From: CAYJPA01 sp964371945
Lineage (GTDB): Bacteria > Chloroflexota > Chloroflexia > Thermomicrobiales > UBA6265
DNA: 7,252 nucleotides
Assembly (NCBI GenBank): GCA_964371945.1
Contig: CAYJPA010000140.1
Span: 1 to 7,252, forward strand
Direction: 5' to 3'
Under the pieces are notes generated by a model. That model had not been told where the DNA came from. It saw only the letters and a program-made list of their open reading frames with translations, and ran no database searches. Positions 1 through 6,279 of the stretch are shown here, piece by piece (positions within the stretch are counted from its first letter, which is position 1; each line of letters opens with the position of its first letter). The position numbers and the translations under genes are program-made.

Positions 1-68
1 CTGCGCGCCCCACGCATTCCTGCCGGGAAATTGGCCCCACTCTGAGCAGTTACGGAATGAAGCGCTTC
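1..68. other. Upstream stretch without recognised gene
   Basis: No open reading frame with a ribosome binding site and no recognised protein or RNA is visible before the trp promoter. The stretch may be the end of an upstream intergenic region. Confidence 0.5.
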
Positions 69-97
69 TTGACTTTGGACGATTCCACTGGTAAATT
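69..97 (+). promoter_or_regulatory. Putative sigma70-type promoter of the trp operon
   Basis: A TTGACT box at 69-74 (5 of 6 matches to TTGACA) is followed after 17 bp by TAAATT at 92-97 (4 of 6 matches to TATAAT). Transcription would start near 104, shortly before the first helix of the T-box leader, which is where a T-box promoter is expected. The assignment rests on consensus match and position only. Confidence 0.6.
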
Positions 98-342
98 CCG
101 GCTCAAGCGAAGACCTGAATGGCCGCGATCGGAACGAGTACGCGCCGTTCCACTCAACCAAGCGAATCGGGAAATGGTGTGAGCCCGGTGTTTTGTGGGC
201 GCGGAATGGATCCGGGAGCTGTGACCCGAACGGCGAGTTTCGCCAAGTAGGCGTCACCGGAATCTCCACCGTTATGCGGAGCGACGTATCGATCGAATTC
301 CGATCCGTACGTTTGAGGGGAAGCCGTTGATCCGGCTTCAAT

Positions 343-374
343 GAGGGTGGCACCGCGGGAGCTTGATTGGCCTC
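343..374 (+). promoter_or_regulatory. T-box antiterminator element
   Basis: GAGG at 343-346 can pair with CCTC at 371-374, enclosing the conserved bulge TGGCACC (348-354) and the short GCGG segment. Positions 371-374 are also the 5' foot of the terminator stem, so the two structures exclude each other. Binding of the uncharged tRNA-Trp acceptor end to the bulge should stabilise this form and permit transcription into trpE. The second short helix of the antiterminator could not be placed with certainty by eye. Confidence 0.85.
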
Positions 375-401
375 CGTCCCTTGATGGGATGGGGGTTTTT
401 T
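371..401 (+). terminator. Intrinsic terminator of the T-box leader (attenuator)
   Basis: A 10-bp stem pairs 371-380 with 386-395 (one G-T pair at 376/390 and one at 373/393), closes a 5-nt loop at 381-385, and runs directly into six T residues at 396-401. It overlaps the antiterminator at 371-374. It should form when tRNA-Trp is charged, stopping transcription 43 bases before the trpE start codon. Confidence 0.92.
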
Positions 402-444
402 GTTGTTCCTGACCCAATGCGGATTCGCCGCCGGAGAGATTCTT

Positions 445-2052
445 ATGGCACTGCCTTCAACCGCAACTAGACCGCCAGTCTGGACACGCGGCGCAATGAC
501 GCCGCCGATCGACGAATTGAGAAGTTGGCTTGCGTCCGAAATCGATCGTCCCTCCACGGTTCCGATTTTTCGCGAGATCATGGCCGACGTCGAAACGCCG
601 GTATCCGCCTTTCTGAAGATCAGGAACGGTGGCACGGGCTTCATTCTCGAAAGCGTCGAGGGCGGGGAGCGGATCGCACGCTACTCCTTCATCGGCGCCG
701 GCTCGATCCTCGACATCACAATGCGAGACGGCATCGCCGAAATCACGTCGACCAACGGAGTCGAGCGCCGCGCATATTCCGATCCGCTCCTGGTGATCGA
801 AGAGATCCTAGCTCCGTACAAAAGCCTGATGATGCCCGGTCTGCCGCTCCCGCGTTTTCTCGGCGGGGCGGTTGGATATCTCTCCTACGAAACAGTGAGG
901 AGATGGGAAGGCCGGGTCGGAAAGGCAGGCGGGCCGGGTCGCGGAATGCCGGAGGCCCGCTTTTCGCTGGTCGACTCATTGCTTGTGTTCGACCACGTCG
1001 AGCGAACGATCAAAGCCGTCAGCCACGTTCACCTGGATTCAGGCGACTCGCTCGAGGATGCCTATTCAGCGGCGAGCGCAAGAGTCGACGCGCTGGTCTC
1101 ACGACTGCGGGCGCCGCTGCCTCCGCTGCCATTAGGTGGCAGGCCGGTCGAGGAATCGACTGTCGATCGTTGCCAGTCGAACACGACCCCCGAGCGCTAT
1201 CGCCAGATCATCGAGGCCGCGCAGGAGTACATCCGGGCGGGCGATATTTTCCAGGTTGTGCTCGGGCAGCGGGTCGATCTTCCGACCCCGGCCCATCCAT
1301 TCACCATCTACCGGGCGCTGCGAACAGTGAATCCGTCGCCCTATATGTTCTACCTGGATTTTGGCGATCACCAGATTGTCGGCGCGTCGCCCGAGCTCCT
1401 GGTGCGGTTGGAAGACGGGATTGTCACCAATCACCCGATCGCGGGAACCAGACCACGGGGGGCGACCGCGGTGGCCGATGCCGAGCTGGCCGCCGATCTG
1501 ATTTCGGACGAAAAAGAGCTCGCCGAGCACATCATGCTGGTCGATCTCGGCCGCAACGATGTTGGACGCGTTTCCAAGCCGGGCAGCGTGCATGTGCCAA
1601 AGCTCATGGAGATCGAGCATTACTCCCATGTGATGCACATCGTGAGCAATGTCGAGGGCGAGATTCAGGACGGAAAGAACTGCTATGACGCGCTCCGGGC
1701 CTGTTTCCCCGCTGGGACCGTTTCTGGCGCTCCAAAGGTGCGGGCGATGGAGATCATTGCCGAACTGGAGACCGACCGGCGTGGTCCCTACGCCGGCGCT
1801 GTCGGGTACATCGATTTCGGCGGCCAGATGGATACGTGCATTGCGCTCCGCACACTTGTGATCGCGAATGGCGTGGCGTCTATGCAGGCGGGCGGCGGCG
1901 TGGTCGCGGACAGCACGCCGGACGGTGAATACGCCGAGAGCTATCACAAGATGCGGGCGTTGTTGCGGGCCATCGAGCTCGCCGAGAGCATCGAAGCGGC
2001 TGAGTATGAGCGGATCGGCGAGCAAGCGCCGGCGAACGGAGTTTCCCGATGA
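445..2052 (+). CDS. trpE: Anthranilate synthase component I (TrpE)
   Basis: TrpE converts chorismate to anthranilate with ammonia delivered by TrpG, the first committed step of tryptophan synthesis in the cytoplasm. The 535-residue protein has the usual family length. An N-terminal domain carries ILES at 67-70, part of the tryptophan feedback pocket, and NPSPYMF (296-302) is the other pocket segment. The chorismate-binding domain follows with IAGTRPRG (332-339), DEKELAEHxMLVDLGRND (355-372), PAGTVSGAPK (422-431) and AGGGVVADS (482-490), so the catalytic and feedback motifs look intact. ATG 445 is chosen because GGAGAG at 433-438 sits 6 bases before it. An in-frame TTG at 400 would begin inside the leader terminator's T-run and is unlikely; ATG 496 has no ribosome binding site. 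The stop overlaps trpG in ATGA. Expression is expected to be under T-box control, with enzyme-level feedback by tryptophan. Confidence 0.97.
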   Translation: MALPSTATRPPVWTRGAMTPPIDELRSWLASEIDRPSTVPIFREIMADVETPVSAFLKIRNGGTGFILESVEGGERIARYSFIGAGSILDITMRDGIAEITSTNGVERRAYSDPLLVIEEILAPYKSLMMPGLPLPRFLGGAVGYLSYETVRRWEGRVGKAGGPGRGMPEARFSLVDSLLVFDHVERTIKAVSHVHLDSGDSLEDAYSAASARVDALVSRLRAPLPPLPLGGRPVEESTVDRCQSNTTPERYRQIIEAAQEYIRAGDIFQVVLGQRVDLPTPAHPFTIYRALRTVNPSPYMFYLDFGDHQIVGASPELLVRLEDGIVTNHPIAGTRPRGATAVADAELAADLISDEKELAEHIMLVDLGRNDVGRVSKPGSVHVPKLMEIEHYSHVMHIVSNVEGEIQDGKNCYDALRACFPAGTVSGAPKVRAMEIIAELETDRRGPYAGAVGYIDFGGQMDTCIALRTLVIANGVASMQAGGGVVADSTPDGEYAESYHKMRALLRAIELAESIEAAEYERIGEQAPANGVSR

Positions 2053-2672
2053 TCCTGCTGATCGACAACTACGATTCCTTCACCTTCAATCTTTTTCAGT
2101 ACCTCTCCGAGCTAGGTGCAAGCGTCGAAGTCGTGCGGAACGACAAGATCACGCTGGACGAAATCGAAGGGCGATTGCCGGAGATCGATCAGATTGTGGT
2201 TTCGCCGGGACCATGCACGCCGCACGATGCCGGGATCTCGATGTCGTTGATCAAACGCTTCGGCGGCCGGCGGCCGATCCTCGGCGTCTGCCTCGGGCAC
2301 CAGTCTATCGGGGCTGTATACGGCGGGCGTGTGATTCGAGCGCCTCAACTGATGCATGGCAAGACATCGTCGATTTACCACAACGGCGCCGGCGTTTTCC
2401 GAGGCCTTCCATCGCCCTTCACCGCGACCCGATACCACTCGTTGATCGTCGAGCGCTCGACCTTGCCGGCCACGCTCGAGATCACCGCGGAGACAGAAGA
2501 TGGCACGATCATGGGCCTCCGTCATCGTGAGTTCAATGTCGAGGGCGTGCAATTTCACCCTGAGTCGATCCTGACCCCGGTCGGGAAGGACTTACTCGCG
2601 AACTTCATTGGCTTGCGACCCGAGTTGGCATTCGTTGGCGCAAACGAGCCGGTCGCGGTCGTCGGATACTAG
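2049..2672 (+). CDS. trpG: Anthranilate synthase component II, glutamine amidotransferase (TrpG)
   Basis: TrpG hydrolyses glutamine and passes ammonia to TrpE. The 207-residue class I amidotransferase begins with the typical MILLIDNYDSFTFN. It shows the oxyanion segment VSPGPCTP (51-58), the nucleophile Cys81 in GVCLGHQ (79-85), MHGKTS (102-107), RYHSL (128-132) and the catalytic His170 and Glu172 in VQFHPES, so the triad is complete. The start ATG overlaps the trpE stop by 4 bases, with GGAG at 2038-2041, which points to translational coupling and balanced subunit amounts. The protein contains no tryptophan. In some bacteria this subunit is fused to TrpE or shared with folate synthesis (PabA); the trpE neighbour favours the tryptophan role, but dual use cannot be excluded. 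Confidence 0.96.
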   Translation: MILLIDNYDSFTFNLFQYLSELGASVEVVRNDKITLDEIEGRLPEIDQIVVSPGPCTPHDAGISMSLIKRFGGRRPILGVCLGHQSIGAVYGGRVIRAPQLMHGKTSSIYHNGAGVFRGLPSPFTATRYHSLIVERSTLPATLEITAETEDGTIMGLRHREFNVEGVQFHPESILTPVGKDLLANFIGLRPELAFVGANEPVAVVGY

Positions 2673-2787
2673 GGGATTCATCGTTTGTCGTCGTGAGCTC
2701 CTTATCGTGATCGTGCGGTGAAGGTGGGTCTCCACTGAAGTTAGTGCTGATGCAGCGCGAGGGACCGGGACGGAACGACGAGAACTT

Positions 2788-2816
2788 TCGACAAGCTCAG
2801 GATGACGGTGAGCTGA
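2788..2816 (+). repeat. Dispersed-type repeat copy 1 (TTCGACAAGCTCAGGATGAC type)
   Basis: The core CTCAGGATGACGG lies at 2796-2808, preceded by TTCGACAAG. A small inverted repeat AGCTCA (2794-2799) / TGAGCT (2809-2814) surrounds it. Related cores appear at 2864-2876 (minus strand), 2953-2965 and 3010-3022. Intergenic units of this TTCGACAAGCTCAGGATGAC kind are found in many copies in various bacterial genomes; I know this from general experience, and copy number here cannot be checked from one window. Confidence 0.6.
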
Positions 2817-2864
2817 GTAGCGTGTCCATCGTGGATTGTCTTGGTCGGAGACCTCCGTTTCCGA

Positions 2865-2964
2865 CGTCATGCTGAGGCGAACACCGAAGCAGCTCTGGTT
2901 CGAATGCCGCGGAGTGCGAAAAGACAACGCCCTCCGGGGAGATGCTTCGTTCCTCAGCATGACG
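2865..2964. repeat. Inverted repeat pair (copies 2 and 3, head to head)
   Basis: CGTCATGCTGAGG at 2865-2877 is the exact reverse complement of CCTCAGCATGACG at 2952-2964. After a short offset the similarity continues inward: CGAAGCAGCTC (2885-2895) matches the reverse complement of GAGATGCTTCG (2939-2949) with one mismatch. The pair is therefore two opposed copies of a unit of roughly 25-30 bp, the first carrying about 5 extra bases, around a 43-bp centre. In RNA the arms could form a long imperfect hairpin between trpG and trpD. No transposase is present, so this resembles a small REP- or MITE-like palindromic unit rather than an insertion sequence. Confidence 0.7.
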
Positions 2965-3009
2965 GTGGGCGGGCGACCGCGAACCTGACATATGACGCTC
3001 GTTACAGCA

Positions 3010-3022
3010 CTGAGGATGACGG
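3010..3022 (+). repeat. Repeat core copy 4
   Basis: CTGAGGATGACGG differs from copy 1 (CTCAGGATGACGG) by one base. It sits 21 bases before the trpD start codon, so the repeat cluster reaches almost to the trpD ribosome binding site. Confidence 0.45.
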
Positions 3023-3043
3023 TATGTCTGAGAGTGGTGTGAA

Positions 3044-4102
3044 ATGGCTGAAGCCGTAAGCGATCTGAAACCGCTTATTCACAGGGTTGTGAGCGGTGAA
3101 GAACTGAGCCTGGACGAAGCATCGCGGGCACTGGACATCATCATGACCGGCGGGGCGACCCCGGCGCAGGTCGCATCACTCTTGACCGCGCTTCGGGTAC
3201 GCGGCGAAACAGCGGCGGAGATCGCCGGCTTCGCACGGACGATGCGCAAGCACGCATTGAAAGTCGAGCTTTCCGACGATCCGCGGCCCGTGGTCGACAC
3301 CTGCGGCACGGGCGGGGATGCCGCGGGCACCTTCAATATCTCCACGACCGCCGCGTTTGCGGTCGCCGGCGCCGGTGTGCGGGTCGCCAAACATGGAAAC
3401 CGCTCCATGTCGAGTAAGTGCGGCTCCGCCGACGTACTGGAAGCGCTTGGGGTTCGAGTCCAGCTCACACCGGACGAGGTCGCGGTTTGTGTCAACGAAA
3501 CCGGATTCGGCTTTATGTTCGCGCAGTCGTTTCACCCGGCAATGAAGCATGTTGGACCGGTTCGGCGCGAGATCGGGATTCGCACCGTGTTCAATTTTCT
3601 CGGTCCCTTGACCAATCCCGCGGGCGTCAGACGGCAGCTGATCGGCGTGAGCGATCAGCGGATGTTGCCGCTGCTCGCCGAGGTTCTGGCGCTCCTAGGC
3701 TCCGAGCGGGTGCTCTTTGTCACAGCACACGACGGACTGGACGAGATCGGGATCAGCGGTCCGACCGAAATCGTCGAATACGACCATGGTCGCGATTCGA
3801 CTTCGACCTATGTGATCGAGCCCAAGTCGTTTGGATTCGAAGTGTCGACGCGAGACTCGATTCTAGGCGGAACGGTCGAGGAGAATGTCGAGATTTCGCG
3901 CTCGGTGCTTCGTGGCGAGGGCGGGCCGCGCCGCGATGTGACCTTGATCAACGCCGGCGCCGCGATTTACACGGCCGGCGCGGCGGGCTCGATCGAAGAG
4001 GGGGTTCAACTTGCGGCAGTCGCGATCGACTCCGGCCGGGCGAAAGAAGTGCAAGAGCACGTGGTCGAGTTCACGAACACGGTTCCGGTTCAGGCGAGAT
4101 GA
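3044..4102 (+). CDS. trpD: Anthranilate phosphoribosyltransferase (TrpD)
   Basis: TrpD transfers phosphoribosyl from PRPP to anthranilate, the second step of the pathway. The 352-residue protein has normal length. A helical N-terminal domain (about 1-75) contains the GGATPAQVASLLTALR segment. The catalytic domain follows with the PRPP loop CGTGGD (87-92), NIST (98-101), KHGNRSMSS (116-124), GSAD (127-130), HPAMKHVGPVRREIGIRT (164-181), NFLGPLTNP (184-192) and the magnesium-binding DGLDE (230-234). All expected active-site motifs are present. ATG 3044 is the only plausible start: an in-frame TGA lies at 3029-3031, and GAGAG at 3030-3034 can serve as a ribosome binding site, though a weak one. 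It is separated from trpG by a 371-bp repeat region and followed 18 bases later by trpC. The protein contains no tryptophan. Confidence 0.96.
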   Translation: MAEAVSDLKPLIHRVVSGEELSLDEASRALDIIMTGGATPAQVASLLTALRVRGETAAEIAGFARTMRKHALKVELSDDPRPVVDTCGTGGDAAGTFNISTTAAFAVAGAGVRVAKHGNRSMSSKCGSADVLEALGVRVQLTPDEVAVCVNETGFGFMFAQSFHPAMKHVGPVRREIGIRTVFNFLGPLTNPAGVRRQLIGVSDQRMLPLLAEVLALLGSERVLFVTAHDGLDEIGISGPTEIVEYDHGRDSTSTYVIEPKSFGFEVSTRDSILGGTVEENVEISRSVLRGEGGPRRDVTLINAGAAIYTAGAAGSIEEGVQLAAVAIDSGRAKEVQEHVVEFTNTVPVQAR

Positions 4103-4120
4103 TGAGTGCAAGGGAAACGT

Positions 4121-4948
4121 ATGACATCGTTCGTTGAGACCGGAACGATTCTCGATCGAATATTGGCGAGGACCGCCGCTGATGTCGCCATCCGCAAGCA
4201 ACTGACCACTCTGGCCGAACTCGAGCGAATGGCCGCCGATCGACCAGTGCCGGTCTCGCTCGCGGCCGCGCTAGCCGTGCCCGGGATCTCTGTGATCGCG
4301 GAGTTCAAACGTGCTTCTCCGTCGAAGGGCAGGTTCGCATTCGAGGCAACCCCATCGGAGGTCGCGCGCGACTACTTCGCGGGTGGTGCGGCGGCCATGT
4401 CGGTGTTGACCGACGAACCGTTTTTCCTGGGCTCGCTGGCTGATATGCAATCCGCGGCGGTTGTCGCGCACAATCTGCCGGCGCCTGCTCCCATATTACG
4501 CAAGGACTTCGTGCTCGACGAGTTTCAGATCGCAGAGGCGAAGGCGTATGGCGCCGATGCCGTGCTCTTGATCGTTGGAGCACTCGATCATGCGAGGCTC
4601 ATTCAATTGCTGGAAAACACCATCGCGTATGGGCTGGAGGCGCTGGTCGAGGTTCACGACGAACGTGAAATGGAGCTAGCGGCCGAAGCCGGCGCTGCAA
4701 CCATCGGGATCAACAATCGCGACCTGCACACGTTCACGGTGGACCTTGCGGTGACGGAGCGGTTAGCCCCAATGGCACCGGTTGGGGCGATCATCGTTGG
4801 CGAGAGCGGCATTTTCACCAGGGCCGATGCGGTTCGACTGGCAAACGCCGGCGCGCATGCAGTGCTTGTCGGCGAATCGCTGATTACCTCACCCGATCGT
4901 ACTGAAGCAGTTCGCGAGCTAATCACCGAATCTGAAGGGCAATCGTGA
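4121..4948 (+). CDS. trpC: Indole-3-glycerol phosphate synthase (TrpC)
   Basis: TrpC closes the indole ring, turning carboxyphenylaminodeoxyribulose phosphate into indole-3-glycerol phosphate. The 275-residue single (beta/alpha)8 barrel has family length and is not fused to TrpF. Visible motifs: EFKRASPSKG (61-70, with Glu61 and Lys63), SVLTDE (94-99), LRKDFVLDEFQI (126-137, with the general-acid Lys128), EVH (177-179, Glu177), GINNRDL (196-202), ESG (228-230) and the phosphate-binding GES (251-253). These match the catalytic set described for the Sulfolobus enzyme. ATG 4121 is chosen because AAGGGA at 4110-4115 lies 5 bases upstream; an in-frame GTG at 4106 would precede that site. The stop overlaps the trpF start. 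The protein contains no tryptophan. Confidence 0.96.
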   Translation: MTSFVETGTILDRILARTAADVAIRKQLTTLAELERMAADRPVPVSLAAALAVPGISVIAEFKRASPSKGRFAFEATPSEVARDYFAGGAAAMSVLTDEPFFLGSLADMQSAAVVAHNLPAPAPILRKDFVLDEFQIAEAKAYGADAVLLIVGALDHARLIQLLENTIAYGLEALVEVHDEREMELAAEAGAATIGINNRDLHTFTVDLAVTERLAPMAPVGAIIVGESGIFTRADAVRLANAGAHAVLVGESLITSPDRTEAVRELITESEGQS

Positions 4949-5625
4949 TTGCGCCTGGAAGCGTCAAGATCTGCTCCCTACGTGAGGTCGAGCATGCCCG
5001 GTATGTCATTGATGCCGGCGCAGATCTGTTCGGACTGATCTTTGCGCCTGCCCGGCGGCAGGTGACCGTCGAGCGCGCGCGAAACATCGTGCAGGCGGTG
5101 CGAGCCGGCGCATCCGGTGATTCACCGCGGGCGGTCGGCGTCTTTGTTGATGCATCGGCCGATGAGATCAATTCGGTCATTCAGACAGTCGGTCTCGACC
5201 TCGTGCAACTGCATGGGTCAGAACGACCTGAGCTCATTGCCGAACTGAGCGTGCCGGCGATCAAGGTGTTTCGACCTGAGCCTGGCACTTCGGTTGCCAC
5301 CGTGCAACGGGACCTGGAGCGGTTCGCAGCGGCCGCCCGGCCGCCCGTGGCCTTTTTAATCGAAGGTTTCCACCCGTCGCAAGCAGGTGGCGCAGGCGTT
5401 CGCGCCGATTGGTTGCTGGTCTCGAAGCTTGCGAGGGAGTGGCCGATCGTGCTGGCGGGAGGGCTGTCGCCTGATAGTGTCGCGGAAGCGATCGAGGCAG
5501 TGCGCTCAATCGCGGTCGATGTCGGCTCGGGTGTTGAAACAAACGGGGTGAAGGATCCGGCGATGATCGCGGCGTTCGTGCAGAATGCGCGGACGGCGTT
5601 TGCGGAATTAGTGGCCGACCGTTGA
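4945..5625 (+). CDS. trpF: Phosphoribosylanthranilate isomerase (TrpF), divergent active-site motifs
   Basis: TrpF performs the Amadori rearrangement of phosphoribosylanthranilate, supplying the TrpC substrate. The 226-residue protein has barrel-fold landmarks in order: VKIC (7-10, with the catalytic Cys10), VGVFVDA (64-70), DLVQLHGSE (85-93), IKVFRP (106-111), GGAG (148-151), DW (155-156), VLAGGLSPDSV (169-179) and DVGSGVE (192-198). GTG 4945 overlaps the trpC stop by 4 bases and follows GAAGGG at 4934-4939. Several conserved positions differ: KICG is KICS, the usual SPR is APARR, GGSG/GGTG is GGAG, and the catalytic aspartate expected in the LLD segment is Glu140 in FLIEG. Position in the operon and the remaining motifs still make TrpF by far the best call. 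The end overlaps the convergent regulator gene by 18 bp. Confidence 0.9.
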   Translation: MIAPGSVKICSLREVEHARYVIDAGADLFGLIFAPARRQVTVERARNIVQAVRAGASGDSPRAVGVFVDASADEINSVIQTVGLDLVQLHGSERPELIAELSVPAIKVFRPEPGTSVATVQRDLERFAAAARPPVAFLIEGFHPSQAGGAGVRADWLLVSKLAREWPIVLAGGLSPDSVAEAIEAVRSIAVDVGSGVETNGVKDPAMIAAFVQNARTAFAELVADR

Positions 5626-6279
5626 GGTGAGGAGCCGCCGAAGCCAGGTGGATTCGTCGCCGGTGATCTCTTGTCCAACCTGGACACTGCGCTGGGGAAG
5701 GTCGCGGGCGACGCGATAGACGCCGCCCTCGCGAGTCATGAATCCGTAATCGACGAGCTCCCGCCGTAGGGTCGCGAAATCCTCGTGCGCTGCCTTCAAG
5801 ATCTGGTTGACGACGCGCTCGGGATACTCTTGTTCGGGAGAGAACCGCTCCACGAGATGTTGTAGAACGATCACCCGCTTTTTCCGTTGTGCTGGAATCT
5901 GTTTCAGACGATCGCCGTCGAAAAAATCGCGAATGACCTTGGTTCGCTCGTTTGCTTCCGCGTCCTGCTCCGACTCCGTGCCGTCACCGAGCGCGGGCGA
6001 CACCGCCGGTCTGGCCAATTGGGCGAACGCCTGAAGCGTTTTCTGGTTGAGTGAATAGACCCGGCTCTGTCGGGCACGTTCGACGGAAACCAGGCCCGAA
6101 CGCACAAGCCGGTCCATGTGGTGGCTAACGGTCGGCGCGCCAACCGAAACCGCTTCAGCCAACTCCTTGCCGGTGCGTTGCCGCTCAGCGATCAATCCAA
6201 GCAATCGAAGCCGTACAGGATCTCCAAGAGCGCGAAATATTTTGACGAACCGATCCATTTGCTCTTGATGGGCAATCAA
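5608..6279 (-). CDS. ArsR-family winged-helix regulator fused to a DUF2087 domain
   Basis: Likely a DNA-binding transcriptional repressor; ligand and targets are unknown. The 223-residue protein has an N-terminal ArsR-type winged helix (about 6-80: FRALGDPVRLRLLGLI, then the probable recognition helix APTVSHHMDRLVRSGLV at 48-64, then the wing to SRVYSL). After a charged linker (about 95-115) comes a DUF2087-like domain (about 115-190: FFDGDRLKQIPAQRKKR, YPERVVNQIL, HEDFATLRRELVDYGFMTREGGVYRV). The classical arsenic/metal ELCVCDL cysteine motif is absent, so metal sensing by that site is unlikely. TTG 6279 is chosen because AAGGAGG lies 7-8 bases upstream; an earlier in-frame TTG at 6321 lies inside the operator. 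The 3' end overlaps trpF tail to tail. A perfect palindrome just downstream of the predicted promoter suggests autorepression. Confidence 0.87.
   Translation of the reverse strand: MIAHQEQMDRFVKIFRALGDPVRLRLLGLIAERQRTGKELAEAVSVGAPTVSHHMDRLVRSGLVSVERARQSRVYSLNQKTLQAFAQLARPAVSPALGDGTESEQDAEANERTKVIRDFFDGDRLKQIPAQRKKRVIVLQHLVERFSPEQEYPERVVNQILKAAHEDFATLRRELVDYGFMTREGGVYRVARDLPQRSVQVGQEITGDESTWLRRLLTSTVGH

Larger units (their letters stand above)
104..401 (+). ncRNA. T-box riboswitch leader, tryptophan-specific (tRNA-Trp sensing)
   Basis: The leader RNA senses uncharged tRNA-Trp and switches between antitermination and termination ahead of trpE. Stem I: a lower helix 130-133/211-214, then a specifier loop whose 5' side has the conserved GAGTA (136-140) and whose 3' side reads GAATGGA (204-210), then helix 141-146/198-203 (CGCGCC with GGCGCG). 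The distal part has CGGG 168-171 paired with CCCG 184-187 around the conserved GGTGTGA. The specifier codon is TGG (Trp) at 207-209. Further hairpins follow: 221-225/253-257 with inner 232-235/241-244; 258-263/297-302 with inner 264-267/278-281; and 320-325/334-339 just before the antiterminator. The T-box core GGGTGGCACCGCGG lies at 345-358. The UGGC bulge (348-351) would pair with a GCCA acceptor end, which fits the G discriminator usual for bacterial tRNA-Trp. Helices were paired by eye; the 5' boundary is approximate. Confidence 0.93.
2673..3043. other. 371-bp repeat-bearing gap between trpG and trpD
   Basis: No convincing gene lies here. Reading frames on both strands are short, lack ribosome binding sites and owe their sequence to the repeats. 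The gap carries four copies of a CTCAG(G/C)ATGACGG-like core (listed separately). I found no strong terminator with a T-run after trpG and no strong promoter before trpD, so whether trpDCF are co-transcribed with trpEG cannot be decided by reading. The other joins in the operon are overlaps of 4 bp or an 18-bp gap, so this interval stands out. Confidence 0.7.

Noticed and set aside
400..444. TTG at 400 as the trpE start (15 extra residues)
   Set aside because: It lies in the T-run of the leader terminator and has no ribosome binding site; ATG 445 follows GGAGAG at good spacing.
1132..2025. Long minus-strand frame inside trpE (297 codons)
   Set aside because: GC-rich codon bias of trpE leaves the opposite strand open; the translation is low-complexity and resembles no protein.
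2592..2960. Minus-strand frames in the trpG-trpD gap with HPELVES- and HAEERSISP-like segments
   Set aside because: These peptide strings are translations of the repeat units, occur in several frames, and lack ribosome binding sites.
2865..2964. Insertion sequence or CRISPR array between trpG and trpD
   Set aside because: There is no transposase and no target duplication, and the repeats are few, opposed and irregularly spaced.
2841..3059. Plus-strand 72-codon frame before trpD
   Set aside because: It covers the repeat region and overlaps trpD; no protein family is recognisable. Only its last 11 codons were kept as a low-interest observation.
4106..4120. GTG at 4106 as the trpC start
   Set aside because: The AAGGGA ribosome binding site at 4110-4115 lies after it and correctly serves ATG 4121.
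4099..4137. Twelve-residue frame starting in the trpD stop (MMSARETYDIVR)
   Set aside because: It has no ribosome binding site of its own and is explained by the ATGATGA at the trpD end; it resembles no known leader peptide and has no Trp codon.
5608..6279. Arsenic or metal-responsive ArsR role
   Set aside because: The ELCVCDL-type cysteine motif is absent, no arsenic or metal transport gene is nearby, and the C-terminal DUF2087 domain is not typical of metal sensors.
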